A program made the position numbers and the translations under genes. The notes under the pieces were generated by a model. That model was not told where the DNA came from and searched no databases. It worked only from the letters and a program-made list of their open reading frames with translations. A DNA stretch of 64,000 nt from Actinomadura meyerae (GTDB lineage: Bacteria > Actinomycetota > Actinomycetes > Streptosporangiales > Streptosporangiaceae), in assembly GCF_900188445.1 (NCBI RefSeq), contig NZ_FZOR01000038.1:22126-86125 (forward strand), in the 5' to 3' direction. Positions 42,875-51,651 of this stretch are shown one piece after another (positions within the stretch are counted from its first letter, which is position 1; each line of letters starts with the position of its first letter).

Positions 42875-42983
42875 ACCGAATCCGCGGTGCCGGGCAAGCC
42901 CTCAATTCATCCTTCAGCGGCCTCTCAGCGCGCCCTTCTAGACTTCGTCGGCACCTGCCTCGCCACCGGCTCAAGGAGTCTTC

Positions 42984-44282
42984 ATGCGAGTCCTGTTCAC
43001 GACATTCGCCGCACCCAGCCATCTGCAGAACATGGTCACCATGGCGTGGGCGCTGCAGACCGCGGGGCACGAAGTGCGGGTGGCCAGCCAGCCCGATCTG
43101 GCCGACGCCATCACCTCGGCCGGGCTCACCGCCGTTCCGGTGGGCGAGTCGCACGATGTCGCCCAGCAGGTCCAGGAGATCAACGATAATCTCGACCAGG
43201 AAAACGTCGCGGCCCCGCAAAACGCGGGCGACGCCGGCCTCGACATGAACGAGTTGCGCCCGGAGAAACTCACCCGGGAGTACATGCTCAAGGTATTCGG
43301 CACGATGACGCCTTTCGTGTTCCAGAACTGCTCACCGGACGGGATGATCGACGACCTGGTCGCCTTCTCCCGCCATTGGCGGCCCGATCTGGTGGTCTGG
43401 GACACCTTCACGTTCGCCGGCCCGATCGCGGCGCGGGCGTGCGGCGCCGCGCACGCGCGGCTGATCGCCGGGCTCGACCTGATGGGCGCCATGCGGACCC
43501 GCTTCGTCGCGGACCGGGACTCGCGGCCCGCCGCCGAGCGCGAGGACCCGCTCAGGGACTGGCTGGCGAGCCGCCTGGAGCGGCACGGCGCGGCCTACGA
43601 CGACGAGGTCGCCACCGGGCAGTGGACGATCACCCCCACGCCCCGCTCGCTGTCGCTGCCGGTCCCCCTGCGCTACGTGCCGGTCCGGTTCGTCCCCTAC
43701 AACGGCCGGTCCGTCGTGCCGGACTGGCTGCGCGAGCCGCCGCGCCGCAAGCGGGTGTGCCTGACGCTCGGCCTGTCCTACCGCGACATGTGGGGCGGCG
43801 TCTCCCGGCTCGGCGAGATGCTCTCCGCCGTCGCGGACCTCGACGTCGAGGTGGTCGCGGCGCTCAGCGCGGACCAGCGCGAGGCGCTCGGCGACATGCC
43901 GGGCAACGTCCGGATGGTCGACTTCGTACCGCTGAGCGCCGTGCTGCCGGACTCCGCGGCGATCATCCACCACGGCGGCGTCAAGACGTTCGGCACGGCC
44001 ATGGCCTGCGCCGTCCCGCAGCTGATCGTCCCGGAGGGGCAGTGGGACACCGCCCATCTCGCGCGGCGCGCCGAGGACGGCGGCTTCGGCCTCTCGGTCG
44101 GGGACGCCCGCGGCATCGAGCCCAAGGAGTTCGCGCGCCTGGTCGCCCGGCTGGTGGACGAGCCGTCGTTCGCCCGCGCGGCCCGGAGCCTGCGCCGGGA
44201 GAGCCTGACCATGCCGGCCCCCAACGAGATCGTGCCCTCGCTCGAGGCGCTCACCGCCGAGCACCGCGCCCAGGCCGGCTGA
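42984..44282 (+). CDS. Glycosyltransferase, macrolide/anthracycline type (copy 1)
   Basis: This 432-residue GT-B enzyme should attach a dTDP-deoxysugar to the polyketide. The start MRVLFTTFAAPSHLQNMV and the C-terminal donor-site region IIHHGGVKTFGTAMACAVPQLIVPEGQWD place it with EryCIII/DesVII/TylM2-type transferases (GT1). Members of that group often need a P450-like helper; none lacking a haem Cys is seen here. ATG 42984 follows AAGGAG. It is paralogous to the gene at 51.7 kb. It begins a block with the BBE oxidase and a methyltransferase. Confidence 0.92.
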   Translation: MRVLFTTFAAPSHLQNMVTMAWALQTAGHEVRVASQPDLADAITSAGLTAVPVGESHDVAQQVQEINDNLDQENVAAPQNAGDAGLDMNELRPEKLTREYMLKVFGTMTPFVFQNCSPDGMIDDLVAFSRHWRPDLVVWDTFTFAGPIAARACGAAHARLIAGLDLMGAMRTRFVADRDSRPAAEREDPLRDWLASRLERHGAAYDDEVATGQWTITPTPRSLSLPVPLRYVPVRFVPYNGRSVVPDWLREPPRRKRVCLTLGLSYRDMWGGVSRLGEMLSAVADLDVEVVAALSADQREALGDMPGNVRMVDFVPLSAVLPDSAAIIHHGGVKTFGTAMACAVPQLIVPEGQWDTAHLARRAEDGGFGLSVGDARGIEPKEFARLVARLVDEPSFARAARSLRRESLTMPAPNEIVPSLEALTAEHRAQAG

Positions 44283-44311
44283 CCGCCGCCGCGACCGACG
44301 GAGAGGAAACC

Positions 44312-45697
44312 ATGAGCGGACCCCATGACATCGCCGGCACCGCCGCCCGGCTGCGCGGCACGATCGGCGGCGCGGTCCTGCGCCCCGGCGAGGACGGCTA
44401 CGACGAGGCGCGGCTGCCCTGGCGCCGGCTCACCGAGGTGGCCCCGGCGCTGGTGGCGGACGCGACCGGGCCGGGCGACGTGCGGGACGTCCTGCTGGCC
44501 GCCCGCGACGGCGGGCTCCCGCTGGTCGTCCAGGCGACCGGGCACGGCACCATCCGCCCGTACGAGGGCGGCCTCATGCTCCGGACCGGCTCCATGACCG
44601 GCGTCGAGGTCGACCCGGCGCGCCGCACCGCGCGCGTCGGGGCCGGGGCGACCTGGGGCGACGTCATCGCGGCGGCGACCCCGCACGGCCTCATGCCGCT
44701 GTCGGGGACGGCGACGTCGGTGGGCGTCGTCGGGTACACGCTCGGCGGCGGCGCGAGCCTGCTGTCGCGCCGGCACGGGTTCGCGGCCGACAGCGTGGTG
44801 CGGGCGGAGGTCGTGACCGCGGAGGGCAAGCTGCTGACGGCCGACGCCGAGGAGAACCCGGACCTGTTCTGGGCGCTGCGCGGCGGAGGCGGCAACTTCG
44901 GCGTGGTCACCTCCCTGGAGTTCCGGCTCTACCCGATCACGCACGTCTACGGCGGCATGGCGATGTTCGACATCGGGCGGGCCGCGGAGGCCATCGACTG
45001 CTACCGGGAGTGGGCCCCGGGCCAGCCGGACGACATGAGCACGGCGCTCGTCCTGCTCAAGATGCCGGACTCCCCGCAGCTCCCGGAGCCGATGCGGGGC
45101 ATGCGGGCGCTCGGGCTGCGGGTCGTCCACGCGGGCGGCGCCGAGGAGGCCGAACGGCTGCTCGCCCCGCTGCGCGCGGCCGCCGGGGAGCCGATCATGT
45201 ACCCGCTGCGGACGATGCCCTGCGCGGACATGACCACGGAGATCTTCGGCCCGCCGCCCCCGCCGATGCTCGTGGAGAGCAGCGTGGACCTGGCCCGGGA
45301 CCTGCCCGCCGAGCTGGCCGGGGTCTGCGTGGACGCGGTCATGGCGGACGGGCCGGTCGCGGCGGTCGAGCTGCGCTACTGGGGCGGCGCGATGGCGCGG
45401 CCGGGGCCGGGCGCCGGGCCGGTCGGGCACCGCGACGTGCCGTTCTCGATCATCACCGGCAGCGCCCCCGCGGAGGGCAGGGAGCAGGCCGCCGAGGCCA
45501 AGGCCGCCATCGACACGCTCGTCGCGGCGCTGCGGCCGCACGTCACCGGCGGCGCCTTCCTGAACTTCCTGGAGGACCCGGCCCTGACCGCGACCGCGTA
45601 CACCCCCGCCGACCACCGGCGGCTGGCCGAGGTCAAGCGCGCCTACGACCCCGAGAACGTCTTCGCGGGCAACCACAACATCCCGCCCGCCCCGTGA
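44312..45697 (+). CDS. FAD-linked oxidoreductase (BBE family)
   Basis: This 461-residue flavoprotein has a PCMH-type FAD domain (about 45-215: VVQATGHGTIRP, VGVVGYTLGGGASLLSRRHG, NPDLFWALRGGGGNFGVV) and a C-terminal BBE tail (YDPENVFAGNHNI). The His of ATGHG would carry FAD; the Cys used for a second flavin bond in bicovalent members is absent (SGTATSVG). Such enzymes oxidise alcohols or sugars, or close rings late in antibiotic pathways. ATG 44312 follows GAGAGGAAA. The substrate is not predictable. Confidence 0.9.
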   Translation: MSGPHDIAGTAARLRGTIGGAVLRPGEDGYDEARLPWRRLTEVAPALVADATGPGDVRDVLLAARDGGLPLVVQATGHGTIRPYEGGLMLRTGSMTGVEVDPARRTARVGAGATWGDVIAAATPHGLMPLSGTATSVGVVGYTLGGGASLLSRRHGFAADSVVRAEVVTAEGKLLTADAEENPDLFWALRGGGGNFGVVTSLEFRLYPITHVYGGMAMFDIGRAAEAIDCYREWAPGQPDDMSTALVLLKMPDSPQLPEPMRGMRALGLRVVHAGGAEEAERLLAPLRAAAGEPIMYPLRTMPCADMTTEIFGPPPPPMLVESSVDLARDLPAELAGVCVDAVMADGPVAAVELRYWGGAMARPGPGAGPVGHRDVPFSIITGSAPAEGREQAAEAKAAIDTLVAALRPHVTGGAFLNFLEDPALTATAYTPADHRRLAEVKRAYDPENVFAGNHNIPPAP

Positions 45698-45725
45698 ACG
45701 CGCCCGCCGTCGGCAAGGAGCCGTG

Positions 45726-46574
45726 ATGAGCGAGACAGCCAACACCGAGATCGCCAACACCGCGCAGGCCGAGTCGTGGAACGGCCACGACGGCCGCCGC
45801 CACGCCGCCCAGCCGGACCGCTGGGACCGGGTGAACGGCGTCTTCAACGGGGACCTGTTCGCCGCGGCCGGCATCGGGCCGGAGGACGAGGTCCTCGACA
45901 TCGGATGCGGCAACGGCCAGACGACGCGGCTGGCCGCCCGGCGGACCGCGGGCCGGGCGGTCGGCATCGACCTGTCCACCGCCATGCTGGAGACGGCGCG
46001 GGCCAAGGCCGCCGCCGAGGGGCTGTCGAACACGCGGTTCGTGCACGGCGACGCGCAGGTGTACCCGTTCCCCGACGCCGCCTTCGACGTGGCCATCAGC
46101 AGGTTCGCGCTCACCTTCTTCGCCGAGCCGGTGACGGCGATGGCGAACATCGCCCGCGCGCTGCGCCCCGGCGCCCGGCTGGCCTCGCTCTGCGTCGGCG
46201 ACTACGGCAAGGGCGACTGGCTGAAGGTCTTCACCCACATGATGGCCAACATGCCCGTGCAGCTCATGGGAGAGCCGGCTCCGAGCGACGGCTTCACCGA
46301 CCCGGAGAGCATCGCGCGAGTGCTCGACGGCGCCGGGTTCACCCAGGTGGCGACGCAGGAGGTCGTGCAGGTGAGCGTCTGGGGCACCGACGCCGAGGAC
46401 GCCGCCGACTTCATGCTCTCCTACGGCCGGATCCACCAGATGCTCCAGGAGCTCGAGCCCGGGAAGGCGGCGGAGGTCCGCGGGGCCGTCGCCGACGCGT
46501 TCCGCCCGTTCGAACGCGCCGACGGCGTCCGCATGACCACGCCGGCCTGGCTGACCACCGCCGTCCGTCCCTGA
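45726..46574 (+). CDS. SAM-dependent methyltransferase (copy 1)
   Basis: This 282-residue class I methyltransferase has motif I VLDIGCGNGQTTRLAARR, GIDLSTAMLETAR and the acidic GDAQVYPFPD loop. It is closely similar to the gene at 57.7 kb (same motif I and FALTFF/FGLTFF stretch). ATG 45726 lies 5 bases after AAGGAG; an overlapping GTG is three bases earlier. O- or C-methylation of aglycone or sugar is likely. Third gene after the glycosyltransferase and BBE oxidase. Confidence 0.9.
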   Translation: MSETANTEIANTAQAESWNGHDGRRHAAQPDRWDRVNGVFNGDLFAAAGIGPEDEVLDIGCGNGQTTRLAARRTAGRAVGIDLSTAMLETARAKAAAEGLSNTRFVHGDAQVYPFPDAAFDVAISRFALTFFAEPVTAMANIARALRPGARLASLCVGDYGKGDWLKVFTHMMANMPVQLMGEPAPSDGFTDPESIARVLDGAGFTQVATQEVVQVSVWGTDAEDAADFMLSYGRIHQMLQELEPGKAAEVRGAVADAFRPFERADGVRMTTPAWLTTAVRP

Positions 46575-46585
46575 CCGCGGCGCAA

Positions 46586-46621
46586 CCCGTCCCCCCGCCT
46601 GGGAGCACCCTCCGGGACGGG
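46586..46621. terminator. Inverted repeat between the methyltransferase and the second exporter
   Basis: CCCGTCCC (46586-46593) and GGGACGGG (46614-46621), with a 20-base loop, lie between convergent stops at 46574 and 46629. It is a moderate terminator candidate. Confidence 0.5.
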
Positions 46622-46628
46622 CCCCGCC

Positions 46629-48311
46629 TCAGTGCACGCCGATGTCGCGGCGCCGGAGCCGGTACGACGCCAGGGCCACCAGGACGGCCGCGATGCCCGT
46701 GAACCACAGCAGCGGCATGGCGTCCACGTGGCCGCCCGGCGCCTTCGGGGTGTGGGTGAACGGCGAGAGGTCGAGCGCCGCCTGGTCCAGCTTCAGGCCG
46801 GCACCGAGCTGGGTGAGCAGCACGGCCCCGATCACCAGCGCCCACACCGCGGAGGTCAGCCGCGGCAGGTAGGCGTGGAAGGCGTAGGCCACGGCCGCCG
46901 TCAGCAGCGCGGCCGGGACCTGCACCAGGGCGCCTCCCAGCACGCGGGGCAGCTGCCCGCCGAGGTCGTCCGCGCGCAGGCCGTAGACCAGGCCGGTCAG
47001 CGCACCCGCGGCGATCATGATGGCGGCGGCGCCGAGGGCCGTGACCGCCAGGTGCGCGGCGGACCACCGCCCCCTCGGGACGGCCGTGGCGAGGACCATG
47101 TCCGTCCGGAGCGCGTCCTCCTCCGCGCGCAGGCGTTGCACGGCGGAGACCGTGTAGACGGCCGCGGCCATGCCCGCGATGCTCAGCGTCCAGGCGATCC
47201 AGCCGTCGGCGGGCGAGGACGAGCCGCCGAGCCGCGCGAGGAGGTCGGCGGAGTCGCCGCCGGGCTCGGCCATGTCCCGCATCTCGATGGCGAACGAGCC
47301 GAACGCGACCGCGAAGAGCGCGACGCCGACGGCCCAGCCGGTCATCGCGCCGCGCTGCAGCCGCCAGGCCAGCGCCCACGCGGTGCCGAACCGGTCGGTG
47401 GCGGTCGCCCGGCCGGGCCGCGCGGGGATCAGGCCCGCGCCCACGTCGCGGCGGACGCCCAGCGCCGCCGCGGCCGCGACGGCGAGGACCGTCCCGGCGA
47501 GCGGCAGGAGCAGCACCCACCAGCGCTCCCCGGTGAACGGCCGGGCCTGGAACGCCCAGCCGAACGGGGACGCCCAGGACAGGTGCCGCAGCGCGCCGCC
47601 CGGCTCGGCGACCAGGCTCGCGTCGCCGATGGCGCGGAGCACGATCGACGCGCCGAACACCCCCGCGGACGCTCCGGCCGCCGCCCGCGAGTGCTCGAAG
47701 ACCTGCGCGAACAGGACGCCGATCCCGGCGAAGAACCAGCCCACGAGGGTGACGGCCAGGCCGTAGGCGATGGAGCCGGCCACCGGCAGCCCGAACGCGG
47801 CGGTCAGGACGGCCGAGAGCAGCCCGGCGAGCAGGCCGAGGCCGCCCGCCACGGCCAGGGCCGTCGCGAGGCGGCCCTGCCGCCCCACCGCCGCCGAGGA
47901 GACCAGCTCGGCCCGCCCCGTCTCCTCCTCGGCCCGCGTGTACCGGACGGCGAGCAGCATCCCGGCGAGCGCGACCGCGAACATGACGATGGTGAGCGAT
48001 TCGGCGACGACGATGCCCCCGAGCTCGGTCAGCTCGTAGAGCGGGCCGCTGAAGGCGGCCGCCGCGGCGCTGTCCCCGAGGTTGTCCGCGTACGTCCGCC
48101 GCTCACCGGCGTCCTGGTAGCCGCTCGTGACCCCGTTGACCAGGGACGCCAGGATGCCGAGCGTCAGCAGCGGCCAGACCGCGAGGCGGATGCGGTCCCG
48201 CCGCAGCATCATCCGCGTGAGCGCGCCCGCGCCGGCGAGGTCGGGGCCGCGGCGCGCGCGGCGCCCGGCCTCCGGGCGGGGCGGGGCGGTGGCGGGTGCG
48301 CGGGCGGTCAT
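46629..48311 (-). CDS. Large ABC exporter permease, polyketide-antibiotic type
   Basis: This 560-residue membrane protein has about twelve hydrophobic segments in two halves, as in actinobacterial exporters of polyketide antibiotics: LTRMMLRRDRIRLAVWPLLT at the start, RYTRAEEETGRAELVSSAAVGR in the first half and RLRAEEDALRTDMVLATAV in the second, a duplicated cytosolic motif. ATG 48311 overlaps the ATPase stop (ATGA). It forms the second export system of the cluster and differs in architecture from the DrrB-like one. Confidence 0.88.
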   Translation of the reverse strand: MTARAPATAPPRPEAGRRARRGPDLAGAGALTRMMLRRDRIRLAVWPLLTLGILASLVNGVTSGYQDAGERRTYADNLGDSAAAAAFSGPLYELTELGGIVVAESLTIVMFAVALAGMLLAVRYTRAEEETGRAELVSSAAVGRQGRLATALAVAGGLGLLAGLLSAVLTAAFGLPVAGSIAYGLAVTLVGWFFAGIGVLFAQVFEHSRAAAGASAGVFGASIVLRAIGDASLVAEPGGALRHLSWASPFGWAFQARPFTGERWWVLLLPLAGTVLAVAAAAALGVRRDVGAGLIPARPGRATATDRFGTAWALAWRLQRGAMTGWAVGVALFAVAFGSFAIEMRDMAEPGGDSADLLARLGGSSSPADGWIAWTLSIAGMAAAVYTVSAVQRLRAEEDALRTDMVLATAVPRGRWSAAHLAVTALGAAAIMIAAGALTGLVYGLRADDLGGQLPRVLGGALVQVPAALLTAAVAYAFHAYLPRLTSAVWALVIGAVLLTQLGAGLKLDQAALDLSPFTHTPKAPGGHVDAMPLLWFTGIAAVLVALASYRLRRRDIGVH

Positions 48312-49225
48312 CGGGCCGCCTCCGCCCCCGCCGCCTCGGCCCGGTAGTGGCGGAGGAACATCTCCTCCAGCGAAGGCGGCCGGCTGACCAGCTCGCGGAT
48401 GTCGTACGGCGCCAGCCGCTCCAGCACCGGCCCGATCCGGCCGGCCTCGACCTGGCAGGACAGCCAGCCGTCCGCGACGCCGACCTCGTGGGCGCCAGGC
48501 AGGTCGGGCGGCCCCTCCCCGGGCCCCGGCGGCCGGCCCAGCAGCACCCGGACGCGGGTCCGGGTGAGGTGGCGCAGCTCGTCGAGGGTGCCGGTCTCGA
48601 CGATGCCGCCCGCCCGGATGATGGTGATGCGGTCGCAGAGCTGCTCCACCTCGGCGAGGAGGTGGCTGGCGAGGAAGACGGTGCGGCCCGCGCGGCGCTC
48701 CTCGGCCACGCAGTCCTTGAACACCTCCGCCATCAGGGGGTCCAGCCCGGAGGTGGGCTCGTCGAGGATGAGCAGTTCGACCCGCGAGGCGAGCGCCGCG
48801 ACCAGGGCGACCTTCTGGCGGTTGCCCTTGGAGTAGGCCCGCGCCTTCTTGCGCGGGTCGAGCTCGAACCGGTCGAGCAGGTCGTCGCGGCGGGCGGGGT
48901 CGAGGCCGCCGCGCAGCCGGCCGAGCAGGTCGATGATCTCGCCGCCGGAGACGTTCGGCCACAGGCTGACGTCCCCGGGCACGTAGGCGAGCCGCCGGTG
49001 CAGCCGCGTGGCGTCCCGCCACGGGTCGCCGTCCAGCAGCCGGACGGATCCGGCGTCGGCCCGCAGCAGGCCGAGCAGCACGCGGATGGTGGTGCTCTTG
49101 CCCGCCCCGTTGGGCCCTAAGAACCCGTGCACTTCGCCGGTCTGGACGCCGAGGTCGATGCCTGCGAGGGCGGTGGTCGCGCCGAAGCGCTTGACCAGGC
49201 CCTCCGTCTGGAACGCGTAGCTCAT
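48308..49225 (-). CDS. ABC exporter ATP-binding protein (second system)
   Basis: This 305-residue ATPase has Walker A GPNGAGKST, a degenerate signature YSKGNRQKVALV (SKGNRQ in place of SGGQ) as in many polyketide exporters, and Walker B LLILDEPTSGLDP. ATG 49225 gives MSYAFQTEGLVKRFG, nearly identical to the first exporter ATPase, although the rest diverges. The promoter also shares its heptad pair, so the 5' ends may have been copied together. Confidence 0.92.
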   Translation of the reverse strand: MSYAFQTEGLVKRFGATTALAGIDLGVQTGEVHGFLGPNGAGKSTTIRVLLGLLRADAGSVRLLDGDPWRDATRLHRRLAYVPGDVSLWPNVSGGEIIDLLGRLRGGLDPARRDDLLDRFELDPRKKARAYSKGNRQKVALVAALASRVELLILDEPTSGLDPLMAEVFKDCVAEERRAGRTVFLASHLLAEVEQLCDRITIIRAGGIVETGTLDELRHLTRTRVRVLLGRPPGPGEGPPDLPGAHEVGVADGWLSCQVEAGRIGPVLERLAPYDIRELVSRPPSLEEMFLRHYRAEAAGAEAAR

Positions 49226-49248
49226 GACCGCGCAGCCTGCCAACCGCC

Positions 49249-49277
49249 GCTGGCATCGCGCCTACAGACGGCTGGCA
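49249..49277 (-). promoter_or_regulatory. Heptad direct repeat in the second exporter promoter
   Basis: GCTGGCA occurs at 49249-49255 and 49271-49277 on the plus strand: perfect heptads exactly 22 bases apart, flanking GCCTACAGA as in the first exporter promoter. They lie 24-52 bases upstream of the ATPase start. Confidence 0.65.
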
Positions 49278-49312
49278 GCGCTCCCGCACGCGCCGCGAGC
49301 GCGGCGGGCGGC

Positions 49313-50260
49313 TCAGTCAAGGGAGCCCACGAACCGCAGCATCGCCTCGTTGACCTCGTCGGGGCGCTCCTGCTGCGTCCAGTGCCCGCAGCCGGGCAGC
49401 ATCACCATGTCGCGCAGGTCGGGCACCGCCGCGGCGGACACGGGCTCCGCCGGCAGCATCCCGAGGGTCATGTCCCGGTCGCCGACGATGTAGAGCGCCG
49501 GGACGCGCACCGGGACGCCGTGCCACGGCGCGGTGAGGGCCCAGTTCCGGTCGAGGTTGCGGTACCAGTTCAGCCCGCCGGTGAAGCCCGCCTCCGCGAA
49601 CTCGGTCACGTAGACGTCGATGTCCTCCTCGGTCAGCCAGTCGGGCAGCTTCTCCGGGTCGGGGCACAGGTCCAGGAAGCCGCCGCCCTCGGGGACGACC
49701 ATGGAGCCGTCCTGCGGCCCGTCGCCGGACGGCGCGTACAGCACGCGGCGGAACGTGTCGTAGAGGTCGCGGGAGAGCTCGGCGTCGGCGACGCCCGGCT
49801 TCTGGAAGTAGAGCATGTAGTAGCCCTCCCCCAGGCCCACCCGCATGAGCGGGGTCATGGGGGCGGGCGTTCGCGGCAGGAAGGGGATGCTCAGCCCGAT
49901 CACGCCGCGGACGCGGTCGGGCCGGAGCAGCGCGGTGTGCCAGGCGACGCCGCCGCCCCAGTCGTGGCCGGCGACCACGGCGCGCTCCTCGCCGAGCGCG
50001 TCGAGGATCCCGACCACGTCGCCGACCAGATGCATGATCGTGTAGTCCTCGACGTTCGCGGGCCGGTCGCTGCGCGCGTACCCGCGCTGGTCGGGCGCCA
50101 CCACGTGATAACCCGCCCGGGCCAGCGCGACCAGCTGGTGCCGCCACGAATACCAGCACTCCGGAAAACCATGGATCAGCAGAACCAGGGGCCCGGTACC
50201 CGCCTCCGCGATATGCAGCCGAATTCCGTTCACCCTGACAAAGCGATGGGTGATCTCCAC
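49313..50260 (-). CDS. Epoxide-hydrolase-like alpha/beta hydrolase
   Basis: This 315-residue alpha/beta-hydrolase has the oxyanion HGFPECWYSW, the Asp nucleophile in AGHDWGGGVAWH and the catalytic His in GCGHWTQQERP, all as in soluble epoxide hydrolases. It may open an epoxide made by a cluster P450. GTG 50260 follows GGAGGGCG. Upstream, TTGACC (50321-50326, minus strand) and GGTAAA (50297-50302) form a promoter with 18-base spacing. It diverges from the first P450 gene. Confidence 0.88.
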   Translation of the reverse strand: MEITHRFVRVNGIRLHIAEAGTGPLVLLIHGFPECWYSWRHQLVALARAGYHVVAPDQRGYARSDRPANVEDYTIMHLVGDVVGILDALGEERAVVAGHDWGGGVAWHTALLRPDRVRGVIGLSIPFLPRTPAPMTPLMRVGLGEGYYMLYFQKPGVADAELSRDLYDTFRRVLYAPSGDGPQDGSMVVPEGGGFLDLCPDPEKLPDWLTEEDIDVYVTEFAEAGFTGGLNWYRNLDRNWALTAPWHGVPVRVPALYIVGDRDMTLGMLPAEPVSAAAVPDLRDMVMLPGCGHWTQQERPDEVNEAMLRFVGSLD

Positions 50261-50359
50261 CGTGCCGCCCTCCTGGTCAGTCGTCGACTCAGCCGATTTA
50301 CCACAGCGCGCTGAAGAACCGGTCAAGGGGAAATGGCGCGGCCGCCCGCGGCGGAAGGA

Positions 50360-50404
50360 GAGCAATCTGGAAGCTTCCCCCGGCGGTTCTTCGCGGCTCA
50401 CACT
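50360..50404 (+). promoter_or_regulatory. Cluster promoter element before the first P450 (copy 3)
   Basis: GAGCAATCTGG (50360-50370) is identical to copy 2 over 11 bases. A -10-like CACACT follows at 50399-50404, 39 bases from the element start. Confidence 0.65.
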
Positions 50405-50441
50405 CACTGGAACACCAGTAAGCGTCGAAAGGTGCCGGGAG

Positions 50442-51635
50442 ATGACGCAGCAGGACGAGGGGATCTTCGCCGCGCGGCCGGACGGGTCGCCCCCGCCGGA
50501 ATTCGACGAGCGCCGGAGGAAGTCCCCGCTCGCGCCCGTCACGATGCCCAGCGGCGACGAGGCGGTGCTGGCCGTCCGCTACAAGGACGTGCACGCCGTG
50601 CTGACCAGTCCCGCGTTCAGCCGGGCGGCGCTGCTCGCGCCGGACGCGCCGCGGATCCTGCCGGGCGAGGAGTTCGGCGAGGACCCCAACGCGCTCACCA
50701 ACATGGACCCGCCCCGGCACACCCGCGTCCGCCGCATCCTCAGCGACATCTTCAGCCCCCGCCATGTGAAGACCTGGCATCCGAAGATCGTCGCCATCAC
50801 CGAGCGGCTGGCCGGCGACCTGGTCGCCGCGGGGCCCCCGGCGGACCTCATCGCGGCGTTCACCCTCCCCCTGCCGATCCAGATCATGTGCGAGCTGCTG
50901 GGCGTCCCGGCGGGCGACCGGGAGCGGTTCCGCACCTGGACGGACATGATCATCTCGAGTACGGCGTTCACCGCCGAGGAGCGGGTCGGCGCGGCGGTCG
51001 AGTTCTCCGGTTACGTCCGCGACCTGATCGAGCGGCGCCGCGGCCGGGAGGGCGACGCGCTGGTCGACGCGCTGATCAGCGCGCACGACGAGGGCGAGCG
51101 GCTCAGCGAGGCCGAGCTGGTGCACCTGACCGTCATGCTGATCATGGCCGGGTACGAGACGACGGCGAGCGTGCTGGCGCGGGGCGTGCTGAGCCTGCTG
51201 ACGACCGACCAGTACGGCGTGCTGCGCGACGAGCCGGAGATCATCCCGACCGCGGTGGAGGAGGTGCTGCGCTTCGGGATGCCCGGCGACGGGGGGCTCC
51301 TGCGGATGGCGACCAAGGACGTGGAGCTCCCGTCGGGGACCGTGCGCGCGGGCCAGGCCGTCATGCCGTCGATGGCGTCGGCCAACCGCGACCCGGAGGT
51401 GTTCACCGATCCCGAGCGCTTCGACGTGCGCCGCGCGCACTGCCCGCACCTGACGTTCGGGCAGGGGGCGCACTACTGCGCCGGGGCCAACCTCGCGCGG
51501 CACGAACTGCAGGTGGCGCTGGAGACGCTGACGCGGACGCTGCCCGGCCTGCGCCTGGACGCCGCCCCCGAGGAGATCGAGTGGCGCAGCGGCCTGCTCC
51601 TGCGCGCTCCCCTCAGCCTGCCCGTCGCCTGGTGA
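50442..51635 (+). CDS. Cytochrome P450 (first)
   Basis: This 397-residue P450 should hydroxylate or epoxidise the cluster product. Motifs: NMDPPRHTRVRRI, I-helix AGYETTAS, ExxR in EEVLRFG with its Glu-Arg pair, and the haem loop FGQGAHYCAGANLAR with the ligand Cys. Because the Cys is present, it is a real P450 and not a DesVIII-type helper. ATG 50442 is used with GGGAG directly upstream. It precedes the second glycosyltransferase gene by 16 bases, in one operon under the shared cluster element. Confidence 0.93.
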   Translation: MTQQDEGIFAARPDGSPPPEFDERRRKSPLAPVTMPSGDEAVLAVRYKDVHAVLTSPAFSRAALLAPDAPRILPGEEFGEDPNALTNMDPPRHTRVRRILSDIFSPRHVKTWHPKIVAITERLAGDLVAAGPPADLIAAFTLPLPIQIMCELLGVPAGDRERFRTWTDMIISSTAFTAEERVGAAVEFSGYVRDLIERRRGREGDALVDALISAHDEGERLSEAELVHLTVMLIMAGYETTASVLARGVLSLLTTDQYGVLRDEPEIIPTAVEEVLRFGMPGDGGLLRMATKDVELPSGTVRAGQAVMPSMASANRDPEVFTDPERFDVRRAHCPHLTFGQGAHYCAGANLARHELQVALETLTRTLPGLRLDAAPEEIEWRSGLLLRAPLSLPVAW

Positions 51636-51651
51636 CCCCGAGGAGGATGCC

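Noticed and set aside
50442..51635. First P450 as a haem-less glycosyltransferase helper (DesVIII/EryCII type)
   Set aside because: The haem-ligand Cys (HYCAG), the ExxR pair and the I-helix Thr are intact, so it should be an active P450.
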